From contig JANYBY010000119.1 of the NCBI GenBank assembly GCA_025360565.1, positions 1 to 64,000 of the forward strand: a stretch of 64,000 nucleotides of DNA, read 5' to 3'. The position numbers and the translations under genes are program-made. Position 1 is the first letter of the stretch. Every line of letters starts with the position of its first letter. Positions 8,614 through 16,300 of the stretch are shown piece after piece. The notes beneath the pieces were generated by a model that was not told where the DNA came from, did no database searches, and was given only the letters and a program-made list of their open reading frames with translations. This DNA is from Bacteroidota bacterium (GTDB taxonomy: Bacteria; Bacteroidota; Bacteroidia; B-17B0; Aurantibacillaceae).

Positions 8614-9339
8614 ATGATCTTACGAAGCGAAAACCTAATAAAAAAATACAAAAGCCGAACGGTTGCAAACAACGTTTCGGTAAAGGTTGAGCAAGGCGAA
8701 ATTGTTGGCTTGCTTGGCCCCAATGGCGCAGGTAAAACAACTTCGTTCTATATGATCGTGGGAATGATAAAACCAAACAGCGGAAAAATTTTTCTGGATG
8801 ATCTGGATATTACCAAAGAACCCATGTACCGCCGCGCGCAATTGGGCATTGGTTATTTGCCGCAGGAAGCATCGGTGTTTCGTAAATTAAGTATTGAAGA
8901 TAATATTCTGGCGGTGCTCGAAATGACCAAGCTTACTAAAAAGGAACAGGAATTTAAAACCGAAGCTTTGCTGGATGAATTTGGCTTGCAGCATGTGCGA
9001 AAAAATTTGGGCGATCAATTAAGCGGGGGCGAAAGAAGAAGAACAGAAATTGCAAGGGCATTAGCCACCGATCCTAAATTTATTTTGTTGGACGAACCAT
9101 TTGCCGGGGTTGATCCAATTGCGGTGGAAGATATTCAGAACGTTGTAAAAAAATTAAAAGAAAAAAACATCGGCATTTTAATTACCGATCATAACGTACA
9201 CGAAACATTAAGTATTGTGGATAGGGCTTATTTGCTCTTTTCGGGCAGTGTAATAAAATCGGGCAGCGCAGAGGATCTTGCAAATGATGAACAGGTTCGT
9301 AAAGTTTATCTTGGACAAAACTTTGAATTGCGGAAATGA
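8614..9339 (+). CDS. lptB: LPS export ABC transporter ATP-binding protein LptB
   Basis: A 241-residue ATPase that powers extraction of lipopolysaccharide from the inner membrane as part of LptB2FG. Walker A is GPNGAGKT at 35-42, the signature is LSGGE at 136-140, Walker B is FILLDEP at 156-162, and the H-loop is H193. The LptB hallmarks are present: GLLGPNGAGKTTSFYMIVG, YLPQEASVFRKLS, and LSGGERRRTEIARAL. Length is as usual for the family. lptF/G, lptA and lptC are not in the window. The nearest neighbours are an outer-membrane DUF5686 protein and rdgB. Confidence 0.96.
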   Translation: MILRSENLIKKYKSRTVANNVSVKVEQGEIVGLLGPNGAGKTTSFYMIVGMIKPNSGKIFLDDLDITKEPMYRRAQLGIGYLPQEASVFRKLSIEDNILAVLEMTKLTKKEQEFKTEALLDEFGLQHVRKNLGDQLSGGERRRTEIARALATDPKFILLDEPFAGVDPIAVEDIQNVVKKLKEKNIGILITDHNVHETLSIVDRAYLLFSGSVIKSGSAEDLANDEQVRKVYLGQNFELRK

Positions 9340-9340
9340 T

Positions 9341-9457
9341 GGAACGCTGATGACGCTGACTTTTATGATTAGGTATGATTTTTAATTTAGAGCTCAAATA
9401 AGATCTTATTTAATCTTAACTATCATAATAATCTGCGTTCCATAATAATTCACGTTC
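9341..9457. repeat. TCTGCG-family imperfect inverted repeat upstream of rdgB
   Basis: The left segment (TGGAACGCTGATGACGCTGA from 9340, then TTATGAT) is matched in inverted form by ATCATAATAATCTGCGTTCCA at about 9422-9442. The repeat fills the lptB-rdgB gap and ends next to the rdgB start codon. It is a diverged relative of the repeats at 1861 and 10995. Confidence 0.55.
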
Positions 9458-9458
9458 C

Positions 9459-10049
9459 ATGAATCTCATCTTCGCCTCCTCCAATAAAAATAAAATAAAA
9501 GAGATCAGTGCTTTAATGCCCTCAAATATTGTTTTACAGGGATTACAGGATGTTGGCATTACACAAGAAATTCCCGAACCCGGAACAACGATAAAAGAAA
9601 ATTCTTTTCTGAAAGCGAACTTTGTTATTGATTTTTTGAAAAATAAAAACACTTCTGTTTTTGCCGACGACAGCGGTTTGGAAGTAGAAGCTTTGAACAA
9701 CGCGCCCGGCGTTTACAGCGCACGTTATGCGGGCACACCAAAAAACGATGATGCCAACAACAAAAAATTGTTACAGGAACTTAACACAAAAACAAACCGT
9801 AAAGCAAAATTTGTAACGATCATAACGCTCATCTTAAACGGACAAGTACATTATTTTGAAGGTGAAATAAAAGGCACCATTGCCTTTGAACCCAGAGGAA
9901 ATACCGGTTTTGGTTACGACCCTTTATTTATTCCTCAAGGCTATCGCAGCACTTTTGCGGAGCTGGGCGCTGAGGTAAAAAATTCAATCAGCCACAGAGC
10001 AATTGCTGTAAAAAAATTGGTGGAGTATTTAAAAAACTCTCAACCCTAA
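9459..10049 (+). CDS. rdgB: Non-canonical purine NTP pyrophosphatase RdgB/HAM1
   Basis: A 196-residue house-cleaning enzyme that hydrolyses ITP, dITP and XTP to monophosphates, keeping deaminated purines out of DNA and RNA. The substrate-binding S-N-K-N-K-I-K-E motif is at residues 8-15. The FADDSG motif with the catalytic and metal-binding acidic residues is at 68-73, GFGYDPLF is at 150-157, and SHR is at 178-180. Length and order are normal for the family. It converges with rsgA, whose stop is 9 bases away, and no clear terminator separates them. Confidence 0.96.
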   Translation: MNLIFASSNKNKIKEISALMPSNIVLQGLQDVGITQEIPEPGTTIKENSFLKANFVIDFLKNKNTSVFADDSGLEVEALNNAPGVYSARYAGTPKNDDANNKKLLQELNTKTNRKAKFVTIITLILNGQVHYFEGEIKGTIAFEPRGNTGFGYDPLFIPQGYRSTFAELGAEVKNSISHRAIAVKKLVEYLKNSQP

Positions 10050-10058
10050 ACTTTCAAC

Positions 10059-10988
10059 TTATCGTATCTCCCATTCCTTCCAATCCATTTCTTCTCCGCT
10101 CAAAATTCCTAAATAACTTACATAACGCTCTTCGCTTATTTCTCCGCTCTTTACAGCTTCTAACACCGCACATTTTGGTTCGTTCACATGTATGCAATTA
10201 TTAAATTTACAATCGTTCATCCTGGCTCTTATCTCAGGAAAATAATGTCCTACTTCTTCTTTTTTCATTTCAACCAAACCCAATTCTTTTATACCCGGCG
10301 AGTCAATAATATCGCCGCCAAAACTCAGCGGATGCAGTTCGGCAAAAGTTGTGGTGTGCGTGCCTTTTGAATGCGCCGCCGAAATTTCTCCGGTTTTAAT
10401 ATTTAATCCCGGTTCGAGAGCGTTAATAAAAGTAGATTTACCAACACCCGAATGTCCGGCAATTAAAGTTCTTTTATCTTTAAAAACACTTTTTAATTTT
10501 TCAATTTGTGTTTTATCAAAACTGCTCACCGTAAAGCATTCGTAACCAATTTTTTCATACAGATCAATCGTCTGCTGTTGTATGGCCAATAATTCTTTGT
10601 TCAGCAAATCGCTTTTATTAAAAATTATTTTTGCGGGAATTCCGTATGCTTCAGCCGTAATTAAAAAGCGGTCAATAAATCCCAAACTTGTTCGTGGCGA
10701 AACAAGCGTGGCAATTAAAACAGCCTGATCTAAATTACTGGCAATAATATGCGCTTGTTTGCTGAGGTTAATAGATTTGCGGATGATGTAATTTTTTCGG
10801 GGATGAATGTTTACGATCATTGCATCGTCGTTTTCCAAAACAATATCCACCGTATCACCCACCGAAACAGGATTGGTTGTTTTCCTATCGTCCAACCTTA
10901 TTTTTCCTTTTAATTTACAGTTATAAATTTTTCCTTCGGCCCGAACCGAGTAATTACTTCCTGTAGATTTTATAACCGTTCCTTGCAT
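10059..10988 (-). CDS. rsgA: Ribosome small subunit-dependent GTPase A
   Basis: A 309-residue circularly permuted GTPase that assists late 30S subunit maturation. An N-terminal OB-fold spans roughly residues 1-70. The permuted G motifs come in the order G4 NKSD (124-127), G1 GHSGVGKST (178-186) and G3 DSPG (229-232). The C-terminal zinc site is visible as C260, C265, H267 and C273. The ATG start at 10988 lies 6 bases downstream of the inverted-repeat unit that carries the GxxExxY gene. That gene points the same way, so rsgA must be expressed from within or beyond that unit. Confidence 0.96.
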   Translation of the reverse strand: MQGTVIKSTGSNYSVRAEGKIYNCKLKGKIRLDDRKTTNPVSVGDTVDIVLENDDAMIVNIHPRKNYIIRKSINLSKQAHIIASNLDQAVLIATLVSPRTSLGFIDRFLITAEAYGIPAKIIFNKSDLLNKELLAIQQQTIDLYEKIGYECFTVSSFDKTQIEKLKSVFKDKRTLIAGHSGVGKSTFINALEPGLNIKTGEISAAHSKGTHTTTFAELHPLSFGGDIIDSPGIKELGLVEMKKEEVGHYFPEIRARMNDCKFNNCIHVNEPKCAVLEAVKSGEISEERYVSYLGILSGEEMDWKEWEIR

Positions 10989-10995
10989 ATTATAT

Positions 10996-11026
10996 TTCCC
11001 GCAGATGGCGCGGATCTTCGCAGATT
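10996..11026 (+). repeat. Left terminal inverted repeat of the GxxExxY unit
   Basis: Begins TTCCCGCAGAT and ends CGCAGATT. It pairs with 11524-11554 in inverted orientation and is nearly the same as the left arm of the repeat at 1861. Confidence 0.7.
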
Positions 11027-11063
11027 ATTTTTAAAAATAGGGGACTCAAATCTGTGTTTAAGA

Positions 11064-11441
11064 CTATAAATTATTTACTTTTCTAAAAATATTATCACTA
11101 ATGTTATCGCAATTAAAGTTAACTAATAAACCTAACTTTAAATTACTTAATTTCAAATAGGTTATCACTTGCTTATGGTGTAAATTTAAAATGCTTTCAA
11201 TTGATTTTACTTCTATAAGCACTTTGTTATTCACCAAAATGTCTATTCTAAATCCAAGGTCAAGTTTTTCACTTTTATATATTGCAGGCAAGCCAACTTC
11301 CCTTTTTATTTGGAGTCCGTTTTGCTCAAGTTCAAAACATAATGCGGCAACGTAAACAGATTCAAATAATCCGGGACCAAGAGTATTATAAACTTCAAAT
11401 ATTGCACCCCTTATAATATATGAGATATCATTTTCTTCCAT
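11064..11441 (-). CDS. GxxExxY protein (PD-(D/E)XK nuclease-like)
   Basis: A 125-residue member of the GxxExxY family. The name-giving motif is G24-L-F-E27-S-V-Y30. A nuclease-like core follows, with D67 in FRIDILV and E77-V-K79 in LIEVKS, matching the D...(E)xK pattern of PD-(D/E)XK folds. A glutamine-containing helix (KQVITYLKLSNLKLGLLVNF) completes the fold. The biological role of the family is unsettled. Here the gene lies wholly inside a unit with long terminal inverted repeats of the TCTGCG family, in the same direction as rsgA. This makes a role in the repeat's spread worth considering. Start is the ATG at 11441. Confidence 0.88.
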   Translation of the reverse strand: MEENDISYIIRGAIFEVYNTLGPGLFESVYVAALCFELEQNGLQIKREVGLPAIYKSEKLDLGFRIDILVNNKVLIEVKSIESILNLHHKQVITYLKLSNLKLGLLVNFNCDNISDNIFRKVNNL

Positions 11442-11523
11442 TTTTTAAAAATAAGTATTTTATCTAATCACCTAACCAAAAGATGGTTAACGCATTAAAA
11501 AGACTAATGCTAATTTAAAATAA

Positions 11524-11554
11524 AATCTGCGCTTATCTGTGTAATCTGCGGGAA
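11524..11554 (-). repeat. Right terminal inverted repeat of the GxxExxY unit
   Basis: Reads AATCTGCG at its inner end and ATCTGCGGGAA at its outer end. It is the inverted counterpart of 10996-11026 and ends 40 bases before the thiolase start codon. Confidence 0.7.
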
Positions 11555-11594
11555 ATTATACCTAAATTTAGCCCGTTTTAAACACATTCAACAT

Positions 11595-12770
11595 ATGAAA
11601 GAAGTATATATAGTATCGGCGGTTCGCACTGCCATGGGCTCATTTGGCGGAGCATTAGCGTCTGTTTCGGCAACTCAATTAGGCGCGGCCGCAATTAAAG
11701 CCGCTCTCGAAAAAATAAAATTAGATCCAAAATTGGTGCAGGAAGTTTATATGGGTTCTGTATTGCAAGCCAACTTAGGTCAGGCACCGGCGCGCCAGGC
11801 ATCAAAATTTGCGGGCTTACCCGATAACGTAATTGCAACCACTGTAAATAAAGTTTGCGCAAGTGGTATGAAATCGATCGCGCTTGCGGCACAAAGTATT
11901 ATGTTGGGCGATAACGACATTGTTGTTGCAGGCGGAATGGAAAACATGAGCTCTGTTCCTTTTTATTCTGACGCTACACGTTGGGGAGCAAAATATGGCA
12001 ACGCGCAATTAATTGATGGTTTGGCTAAAGACGGATTAACCGATGTTTATGGCAATGTACCCATGGGAAATTGCGCAGAACTTTGCGCAAAGGACATGAA
12101 ATTTACCCGCGAAGAACAAGATGCCTTTGCAATAGAATCGTACAAACGTTCGGCAGCGGCGTGGACCGCAGGAAAATTTAAAGAGGAAGTAATTCCTGTT
12201 ACAGTAAAAACAAAAAAAGGTGATGTTGTTTTTGCAGAGGACGAAGAATATAAAAATGTGAATTTTGAAAAGATCCCTGCATTAAAACCGGTGTTTCAAA
12301 AAGATGGTTCAGTAACCGCTGCAAACGCCAGCAGCATGAATGATGGCGCAGCAGCATTGGTATTGATGAGTAAAGAAAAAGCCGATGCATTGGGCATTAA
12401 ACCCCTTGCTAAAATAAAAGCATTTGCCGATGCTGAACAAGCGCCGGAGTGGTTTACCACAACCCCAAGTTTAGCGGTGCCAAAAGCTGTTGCTAAAGCA
12501 GGCTTAAAAATGGGCGACATAAATTATTTTGAATTGAACGAAGCGTTCAGCGTAGTTGGTTTGGCAAACATTAAATTAATGAATTTAGATGCATCAAAAG
12601 TAAATGTAAATGGCGGTGCGGTTTCTCTTGGCCATCCATTAGGCTGCAGCGGAGCGCGTATTATTGTAACATTAATAAATGTTTTAAAACAAAATAATTC
12701 CAAATACGGTGCTGCCGGCATTTGTAATGGCGGTGGTGGCGCAAGCGCTATGGTAATTGAAAATGTTTAA
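11595..12770 (+). CDS. Acetyl-CoA C-acyltransferase (thiolase)
   Basis: A 391-residue thiolase that condenses two acetyl-CoA or cleaves beta-ketoacyl-CoA. The nucleophilic Cys88 lies in VNKVCASGMKS, His347 in GHPLGCSGAR, and the second catalytic Cys377 in GICNGGGGA. Length is that of biosynthetic or degradative thiolase II. The sequence cannot tell acetoacetyl-CoA thiolase from a broad 3-ketoacyl-CoA thiolase, and no neighbouring beta-oxidation genes help. It stands alone: a repeat-rich region with a terminator hairpin follows. Confidence 0.93.
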   Translation: MKEVYIVSAVRTAMGSFGGALASVSATQLGAAAIKAALEKIKLDPKLVQEVYMGSVLQANLGQAPARQASKFAGLPDNVIATTVNKVCASGMKSIALAAQSIMLGDNDIVVAGGMENMSSVPFYSDATRWGAKYGNAQLIDGLAKDGLTDVYGNVPMGNCAELCAKDMKFTREEQDAFAIESYKRSAAAWTAGKFKEEVIPVTVKTKKGDVVFAEDEEYKNVNFEKIPALKPVFQKDGSVTAANASSMNDGAAALVLMSKEKADALGIKPLAKIKAFADAEQAPEWFTTTPSLAVPKAVAKAGLKMGDINYFELNEAFSVVGLANIKLMNLDASKVNVNGGAVSLGHPLGCSGARIIVTLINVLKQNNSKYGAAGICNGGGGASAMVIENV

Positions 12771-12831
12771 TTGATTTGCACGGATTTGATTTAGGATTTA
12801 AAATAATTTGAGAACTGTTTAACTTACGGAG

Positions 12832-12967
12832 AGTTGCGCCAGGGATGGAGCGACATGTTTGAGCTCTTTTTTACGAAGCGGAGCGCAGTAAAAAAAGCGA
12901 GTAGCGACAGCCCGCCCGCCTGCCCGCCGAAATTTTTTGATGAAGGCGGGGGCGCCCAAAAAAGTAA
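12832..12967 (+). repeat. Structured intergenic repeat, AGGGATG family copy 1
   Basis: Begins near CCAGGGATGGAGCG. It has a stem of GCTCTTTTTTAC pairing with GTAAAAAAAGC around a GC-rich loop (12863-12898), then a second stem GCCCGCCG with GGCGGGGGC (12921-12954). The same architecture occurs at 19640-19757 and inverted at 63074-63230. Confidence 0.6.
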
Positions 12968-12990
12968 AAAAAGTTTTTTGACTGATTCTA

Positions 12991-13029
12991 AATAAACCCG
13001 GATTTTCGTAATGAATATCCGGGTTTATT
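12991..13029 (+). terminator. Terminator-like hairpin between thiolase and gcvT
   Basis: A 13-bp perfect stem: AATAAACCCGGAT at 12991-13003 with ATCCGGGTTTATT at 13017-13029. AT-rich sequence follows. It insulates gcvT from the upstream repeat region. Confidence 0.7.
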
Positions 13030-13060
13030 ATTTAAATTTATTCCCTCTAATTAAATTAAT

Positions 13061-14164
13061 ATGGAAGCTACTTTATCACAAATGAAAAACACAGCTCTTA
13101 CAAATAAACACATTGCACTTGGTGCCAAAATGGTGCCCTTTGCAGGCTATAATATGCCTGTTTCATATACCGGACTTAACGAAGAGCATGCAATAGTGCG
13201 TAACGGCGTTGGAGTTTTTGATGTGAGCCATATGGGCGAATTTCGCTTAAAAGGCCCAAAAGCTTTAGACCTTATTCAGCAGGTAACATCAAACGATGCT
13301 TCTGTTTTGGTGGACGGTAAAGTGCAATATTCTTGTTTGCCCAACGAAAAAGGTGGTATTGTGGATGATCTGCTTGTTTACAGGTGGAAAGAAGACGAAT
13401 ATTATTTGGTGGTAAACGCTTCAAATATTAAAAAAGACTGGGACTGGATCAAAAAATACAATACTTACGGGGTTGAAATGGTTGATATGAGTGATGACAT
13501 GAGTTTACTGGCTGTTCAGGGGCCAAAAGCCATTAATGTATTGCAAAAGCTAACTTCAGTTGACCTTTCTTCAATGGAATATTACTCATTTACAATGGGT
13601 AAAATGGCGGGCTTGGATAACGTTATCATCTCAAACACAGGCTATACGGGCGCCGGCGGCTTCGAGATCTATGTGATGAACAGCGATGCCGAAAAAATGT
13701 GGGATGCTATTTTTGAGGCCGGAAAAGAATTTAACATAAAACCAATTGGCCTTGGGGCAAGGGATACACTAAGATTAGAGATGGGTTTTTGTTTGTATGG
13801 AAATGATATTGATGATACAACTTCGCCAATTGAAGCGGGCTTGGGATGGATCACTAAATTCACAAAAGACTTTACAAATAGACAAAATATAGAAAACCAG
13901 AAGAAAAACGGGGTTTCTAAAAAATTGATGGGTTTTGAGATGATAGACCGCGGAATACCGCGCCACGACTACCAAATAGCCGATTCAACCGGTAAAATCA
14001 TCGGAAAAGTGACCTCCGGCACACAATCTCCAACCTTAAATAAGGCAATTGGAATGGGTTATGTGGCCTCAGAATTGGCAAAACCGGGGCAGGAGATCTT
14101 TATCATCATCCGCGAAAAGCCAATAAAGGCGGTGCTTTCAAAGGTTCCGTTCTTAAAAAAATAA
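13061..14164 (+). CDS. gcvT: Glycine cleavage system aminomethyltransferase (T-protein)
   Basis: A 367-residue T-protein that moves the methylene group from the aminomethyl-lipoyl H-protein to tetrahydrofolate and releases ammonia. Family motifs are visible: the N-terminal H..LGAKMVPFAGY, FDVSHMGE at 53-60, the folate-site segment GGIVDDLLVY at 98-107, and NTGYTGAGGFEIY near 192-204. The GLGARDTLRLEMGFCLYGND segment near 235-254 and a C-terminal barrel domain with GKVTSGTQSPTLNKAIGMGYV follow. Length is normal. The other glycine-cleavage genes (gcvH, gcvP) are not in the window. Confidence 0.96.
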   Translation: MEATLSQMKNTALTNKHIALGAKMVPFAGYNMPVSYTGLNEEHAIVRNGVGVFDVSHMGEFRLKGPKALDLIQQVTSNDASVLVDGKVQYSCLPNEKGGIVDDLLVYRWKEDEYYLVVNASNIKKDWDWIKKYNTYGVEMVDMSDDMSLLAVQGPKAINVLQKLTSVDLSSMEYYSFTMGKMAGLDNVIISNTGYTGAGGFEIYVMNSDAEKMWDAIFEAGKEFNIKPIGLGARDTLRLEMGFCLYGNDIDDTTSPIEAGLGWITKFTKDFTNRQNIENQKKNGVSKKLMGFEMIDRGIPRHDYQIADSTGKIIGKVTSGTQSPTLNKAIGMGYVASELAKPGQEIFIIIREKPIKAVLSKVPFLKK

Positions 14165-14303
14165 AAAAAAGTATTTTATTCTCTTTTCTTGAAACCTTTC
14201 CATATTTAGGGCGTAAAAGTATGTAGCGGGTTTATTATCAGTGGCTTCATCGATAAAAAACAAAAACTGAGCTAAAAGAATTTCACTTAATTAATAATAT
14301 ATT

Positions 14304-14311
14304 TAACTTTG
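14304..14311 (+). promoter_or_regulatory. Putative -7 promoter box for the MORN protein gene
   Basis: TAACTTTG, an exact TAnnTTTG match, ends 7 bases before the chosen ATG at 14319. No clear TTTG lies at the expected -33 position. Confidence 0.4.
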
Positions 14312-14318
14312 ATTGAAG

Positions 14319-15215
14319 ATGAAAAAACTTTTATATTTATTAGTAACTCTTTGTGGAGCAACATTTGCTCAATCACAATCATCTGAGGTTCTAGGAACCG
14401 ACACCATTAATGTAATAGATGTTAATGGTAAAAAGCAAGGCAAATGGGTTCTTATGGGAAAACATAAACCCGGAACTTGTTATGCACCTACTGCAAAAAT
14501 AGAAGAAGGCAAATACGCCGATAATCGTAAAATTGGAATTTGGGTTGAGTATTATTGCAATAATAATATGAAAAACAAATTAACCTTTACCAATGGCCGT
14601 CCGGATGGTTATGCCATTATGTATCACGAAAATGGAAAAATAAGTGAAGAAGGTAATTGGAAAATGAACCGTTGGGTGGGCAACTACAAATTGTATTATG
14701 ATAATGGACAAGTTCAGCACGAATTTGTTTTTAGCCCTGCCGGAAAACGCGAAGGTGCCCAAAAATATTATTACGATAACGGCCAAGTTGCCATTGAAGG
14801 TAATTTTGCCAATGGTAAAGAAAGCGGCTTAATAAAAGAATATCACGAGAATGGAGATATTAAAGCTGAGAAAAATTACGCCGAAGGAAATGTGGATGTT
14901 GAATCTATAAAAATCTACGAGCCTAAAAAACCTCTACCTAAAAAATCCGATATCCCTGCCGAAAACGCGCCAAAATTGGTTGTTGCAAAAGACGAAACAC
15001 CAAATGAGGCAAATAAAAAACCTTCGGGCCCAATGGTGTTAAACGGACAACATACTTTATACAATAAAAATAAACAAATAACTAAAGATGGGGTTTTTAA
15101 AGACAATAACTTTATTGAAGGGAAGGCTTATTTTTATAACGAAAACGGAATTTTAACCAGGGTGGCAGTTTACAGAAACGGCATGTACGTTGGTGATACC
15201 CAAGCGGAAAAATAA
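14319..15215 (+). CDS. Exported MORN-repeat protein
   Basis: A 298-residue protein with a short signal peptide (MKKLLYLLVTLCGATFAQ). It is followed by tandem MORN/YwqK-type repeats of ~22-24 residues: GKWVLMGKHKPGT, GIWVEYYCNNNM, GYAIMYHENGKI, GNYKLYYDNGQV, EGAQKYYYDNGQV, and SGLIKEYHENGDI. A proline- and lysine-rich linker (~residues 195-232) leads to two more repeats, the last being EGKAYFYNENGIL. Such repeats form elongated beta sheets used in binding; no catalytic residues are seen. A TTG two codons upstream is also possible, but the ATG gives a standard signal peptide. A strong terminator follows. Confidence 0.82.
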   Translation: MKKLLYLLVTLCGATFAQSQSSEVLGTDTINVIDVNGKKQGKWVLMGKHKPGTCYAPTAKIEEGKYADNRKIGIWVEYYCNNNMKNKLTFTNGRPDGYAIMYHENGKISEEGNWKMNRWVGNYKLYYDNGQVQHEFVFSPAGKREGAQKYYYDNGQVAIEGNFANGKESGLIKEYHENGDIKAEKNYAEGNVDVESIKIYEPKKPLPKKSDIPAENAPKLVVAKDETPNEANKKPSGPMVLNGQHTLYNKNKQITKDGVFKDNNFIEGKAYFYNENGILTRVAVYRNGMYVGDTQAEK

Positions 15216-15230
15216 AATTTACATTATTTT

Positions 15231-15259
15231 TAAAAGGCGCTGTTTCAAGCGCCTTTTTT
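15231..15259 (+). terminator. Intrinsic terminator after the MORN protein gene
   Basis: Stem AAGGCGCT with AGCGCCTT around a GTTTCA loop (about 15234-15255), followed by a T-run, 18 bases past the stop codon. Confidence 0.85.
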
Positions 15260-15290
15260 ATTCTCTTAATTTATTCCCACAGTTTAATCT

Positions 15291-16295
15291 ATGTCAAAAG
15301 TAAAAAAAATTGATCTGGCACTGCAAGGTGGCGGCGCTCATGGTGCATATTCCTGGGGAGTTATTGATAGGTTGTTGGATGAACCTACTATTGAAATTGA
15401 CGGTATTTGCGGAACCAGCGCCGGCGCAATGAACGGCGTTTGCACCATTTACGGTTTAAGCAAAGGCGGAAGAAATTTAGCAAAACACACATTGGTAAAA
15501 TTTTGGCACCGCATTTCGGAAGCCGGAAAACTTTCTTTGCTGCAACCAACGTGGTTAGATAAAATGATGAGCCCGGGTAACATGGACTATTCGCCCTTAT
15601 ACAAATTTTTTTCTGTTACCGCCGAAACGCTTTCTCCATCGCAATTTAATCCTATGGGAATAAATCCCCTCGAAAAAATATTGAACGACCTGATCGATTT
15701 TGAAGAGCTGCGAAAAATTTCTCCGCCAAAATTATTTGTGTGTGCCACCAATGTAAAAACCTGCGAGGCAAAAGTTTTTGGTCCGCACGAAATAACTTCA
15801 AAAGCAATTTTAGCAAGTGCTTGTTTGCCCTATTTATTTAAAGCCGTTGAAATTGATGGGGAATTTTATTGGGATGGCGGCTACATGGGAAATCCGCCCC
15901 TGTTCCCGCTTACAGAACATACCGAAGGCACCGAAGATATTTTACTGGTAAAAGTAAATCCATTTGCCATTGCCAAAGTGCCCGAGAACATTGAAGACAT
16001 TAAAGATCGCGTGAACGAAATAAGTTTTAATTCTTCGCTGGCCCTAGAAATAAAAAACCTAGAATTTATTAATACATTAGTGGACGAAGGAATTACCATG
16101 AACGGCAAATTGAAAAAAATAAATCTGCATTGTTTAAGTGCCGATAAGGTTCTTGGCGACCTTAACCTTTCGAGCAAATTAAATACCACCTGGGATTTTT
16201 TAATGCATTTAAAGAACATGGGTTACAAAGCCTGCGATACCTGGGTAAAAGCCAATTACGAAAACATAGGAAAAAGATCAACCATTCATATTTAA
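15291..16295 (+). CDS. Patatin-like phospholipase
   Basis: A 334-residue patatin-family acyl hydrolase with a Ser-Asp dyad. The oxyanion loop LALQGGGAHGAYSWG is at residues 9-23, the nucleophile elbow GTSAG is at 41-45 (Ser43), and the DGG motif with the catalytic Asp195 is in YWDGGYMGNPP. There is no signal peptide or membrane segment, so a cytoplasmic enzyme acting on membrane or fatty-acyl esters is likely. The substrate is unknown. The pepF gene starts 5 bases after its stop, so the two form an operon. Confidence 0.92.
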   Translation: MSKVKKIDLALQGGGAHGAYSWGVIDRLLDEPTIEIDGICGTSAGAMNGVCTIYGLSKGGRNLAKHTLVKFWHRISEAGKLSLLQPTWLDKMMSPGNMDYSPLYKFFSVTAETLSPSQFNPMGINPLEKILNDLIDFEELRKISPPKLFVCATNVKTCEAKVFGPHEITSKAILASACLPYLFKAVEIDGEFYWDGGYMGNPPLFPLTEHTEGTEDILLVKVNPFAIAKVPENIEDIKDRVNEISFNSSLALEIKNLEFINTLVDEGITMNGKLKKINLHCLSADKVLGDLNLSSKLNTTWDFLMHLKNMGYKACDTWVKANYENIGKRSTIHI

Positions 16296-16300
16296 AATTT

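Larger units (their letters stand above)
10995..11555. mobile_element. GxxExxY gene bounded by ~31-bp terminal inverted repeats
   Basis: A 561-bp unit. The left end (10996-11026) and the reverse complement of the right end (11524-11554) share the first 11 bases, TTCCCGCAGAT. They then keep C, GAT and CGCAGATT at the same spacing over 31 positions. One complete gene lies between them. An ATTATA occurs outside each end (10989-10994 and 11555-11560) and could be a target duplication, though this is weak in AT-rich sequence. Short gene-less relatives occur at 1861-1942 and elsewhere. Mobility is inferred, not shown. Confidence 0.5.

Noticed and set aside
10989..11560. ATTATA on both sides of the GxxExxY unit as a firm target-site duplication
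   Set aside because: Six A/T bases recur easily by chance here, and on the left one extra base separates it from the repeat end. Kept only as weak support.
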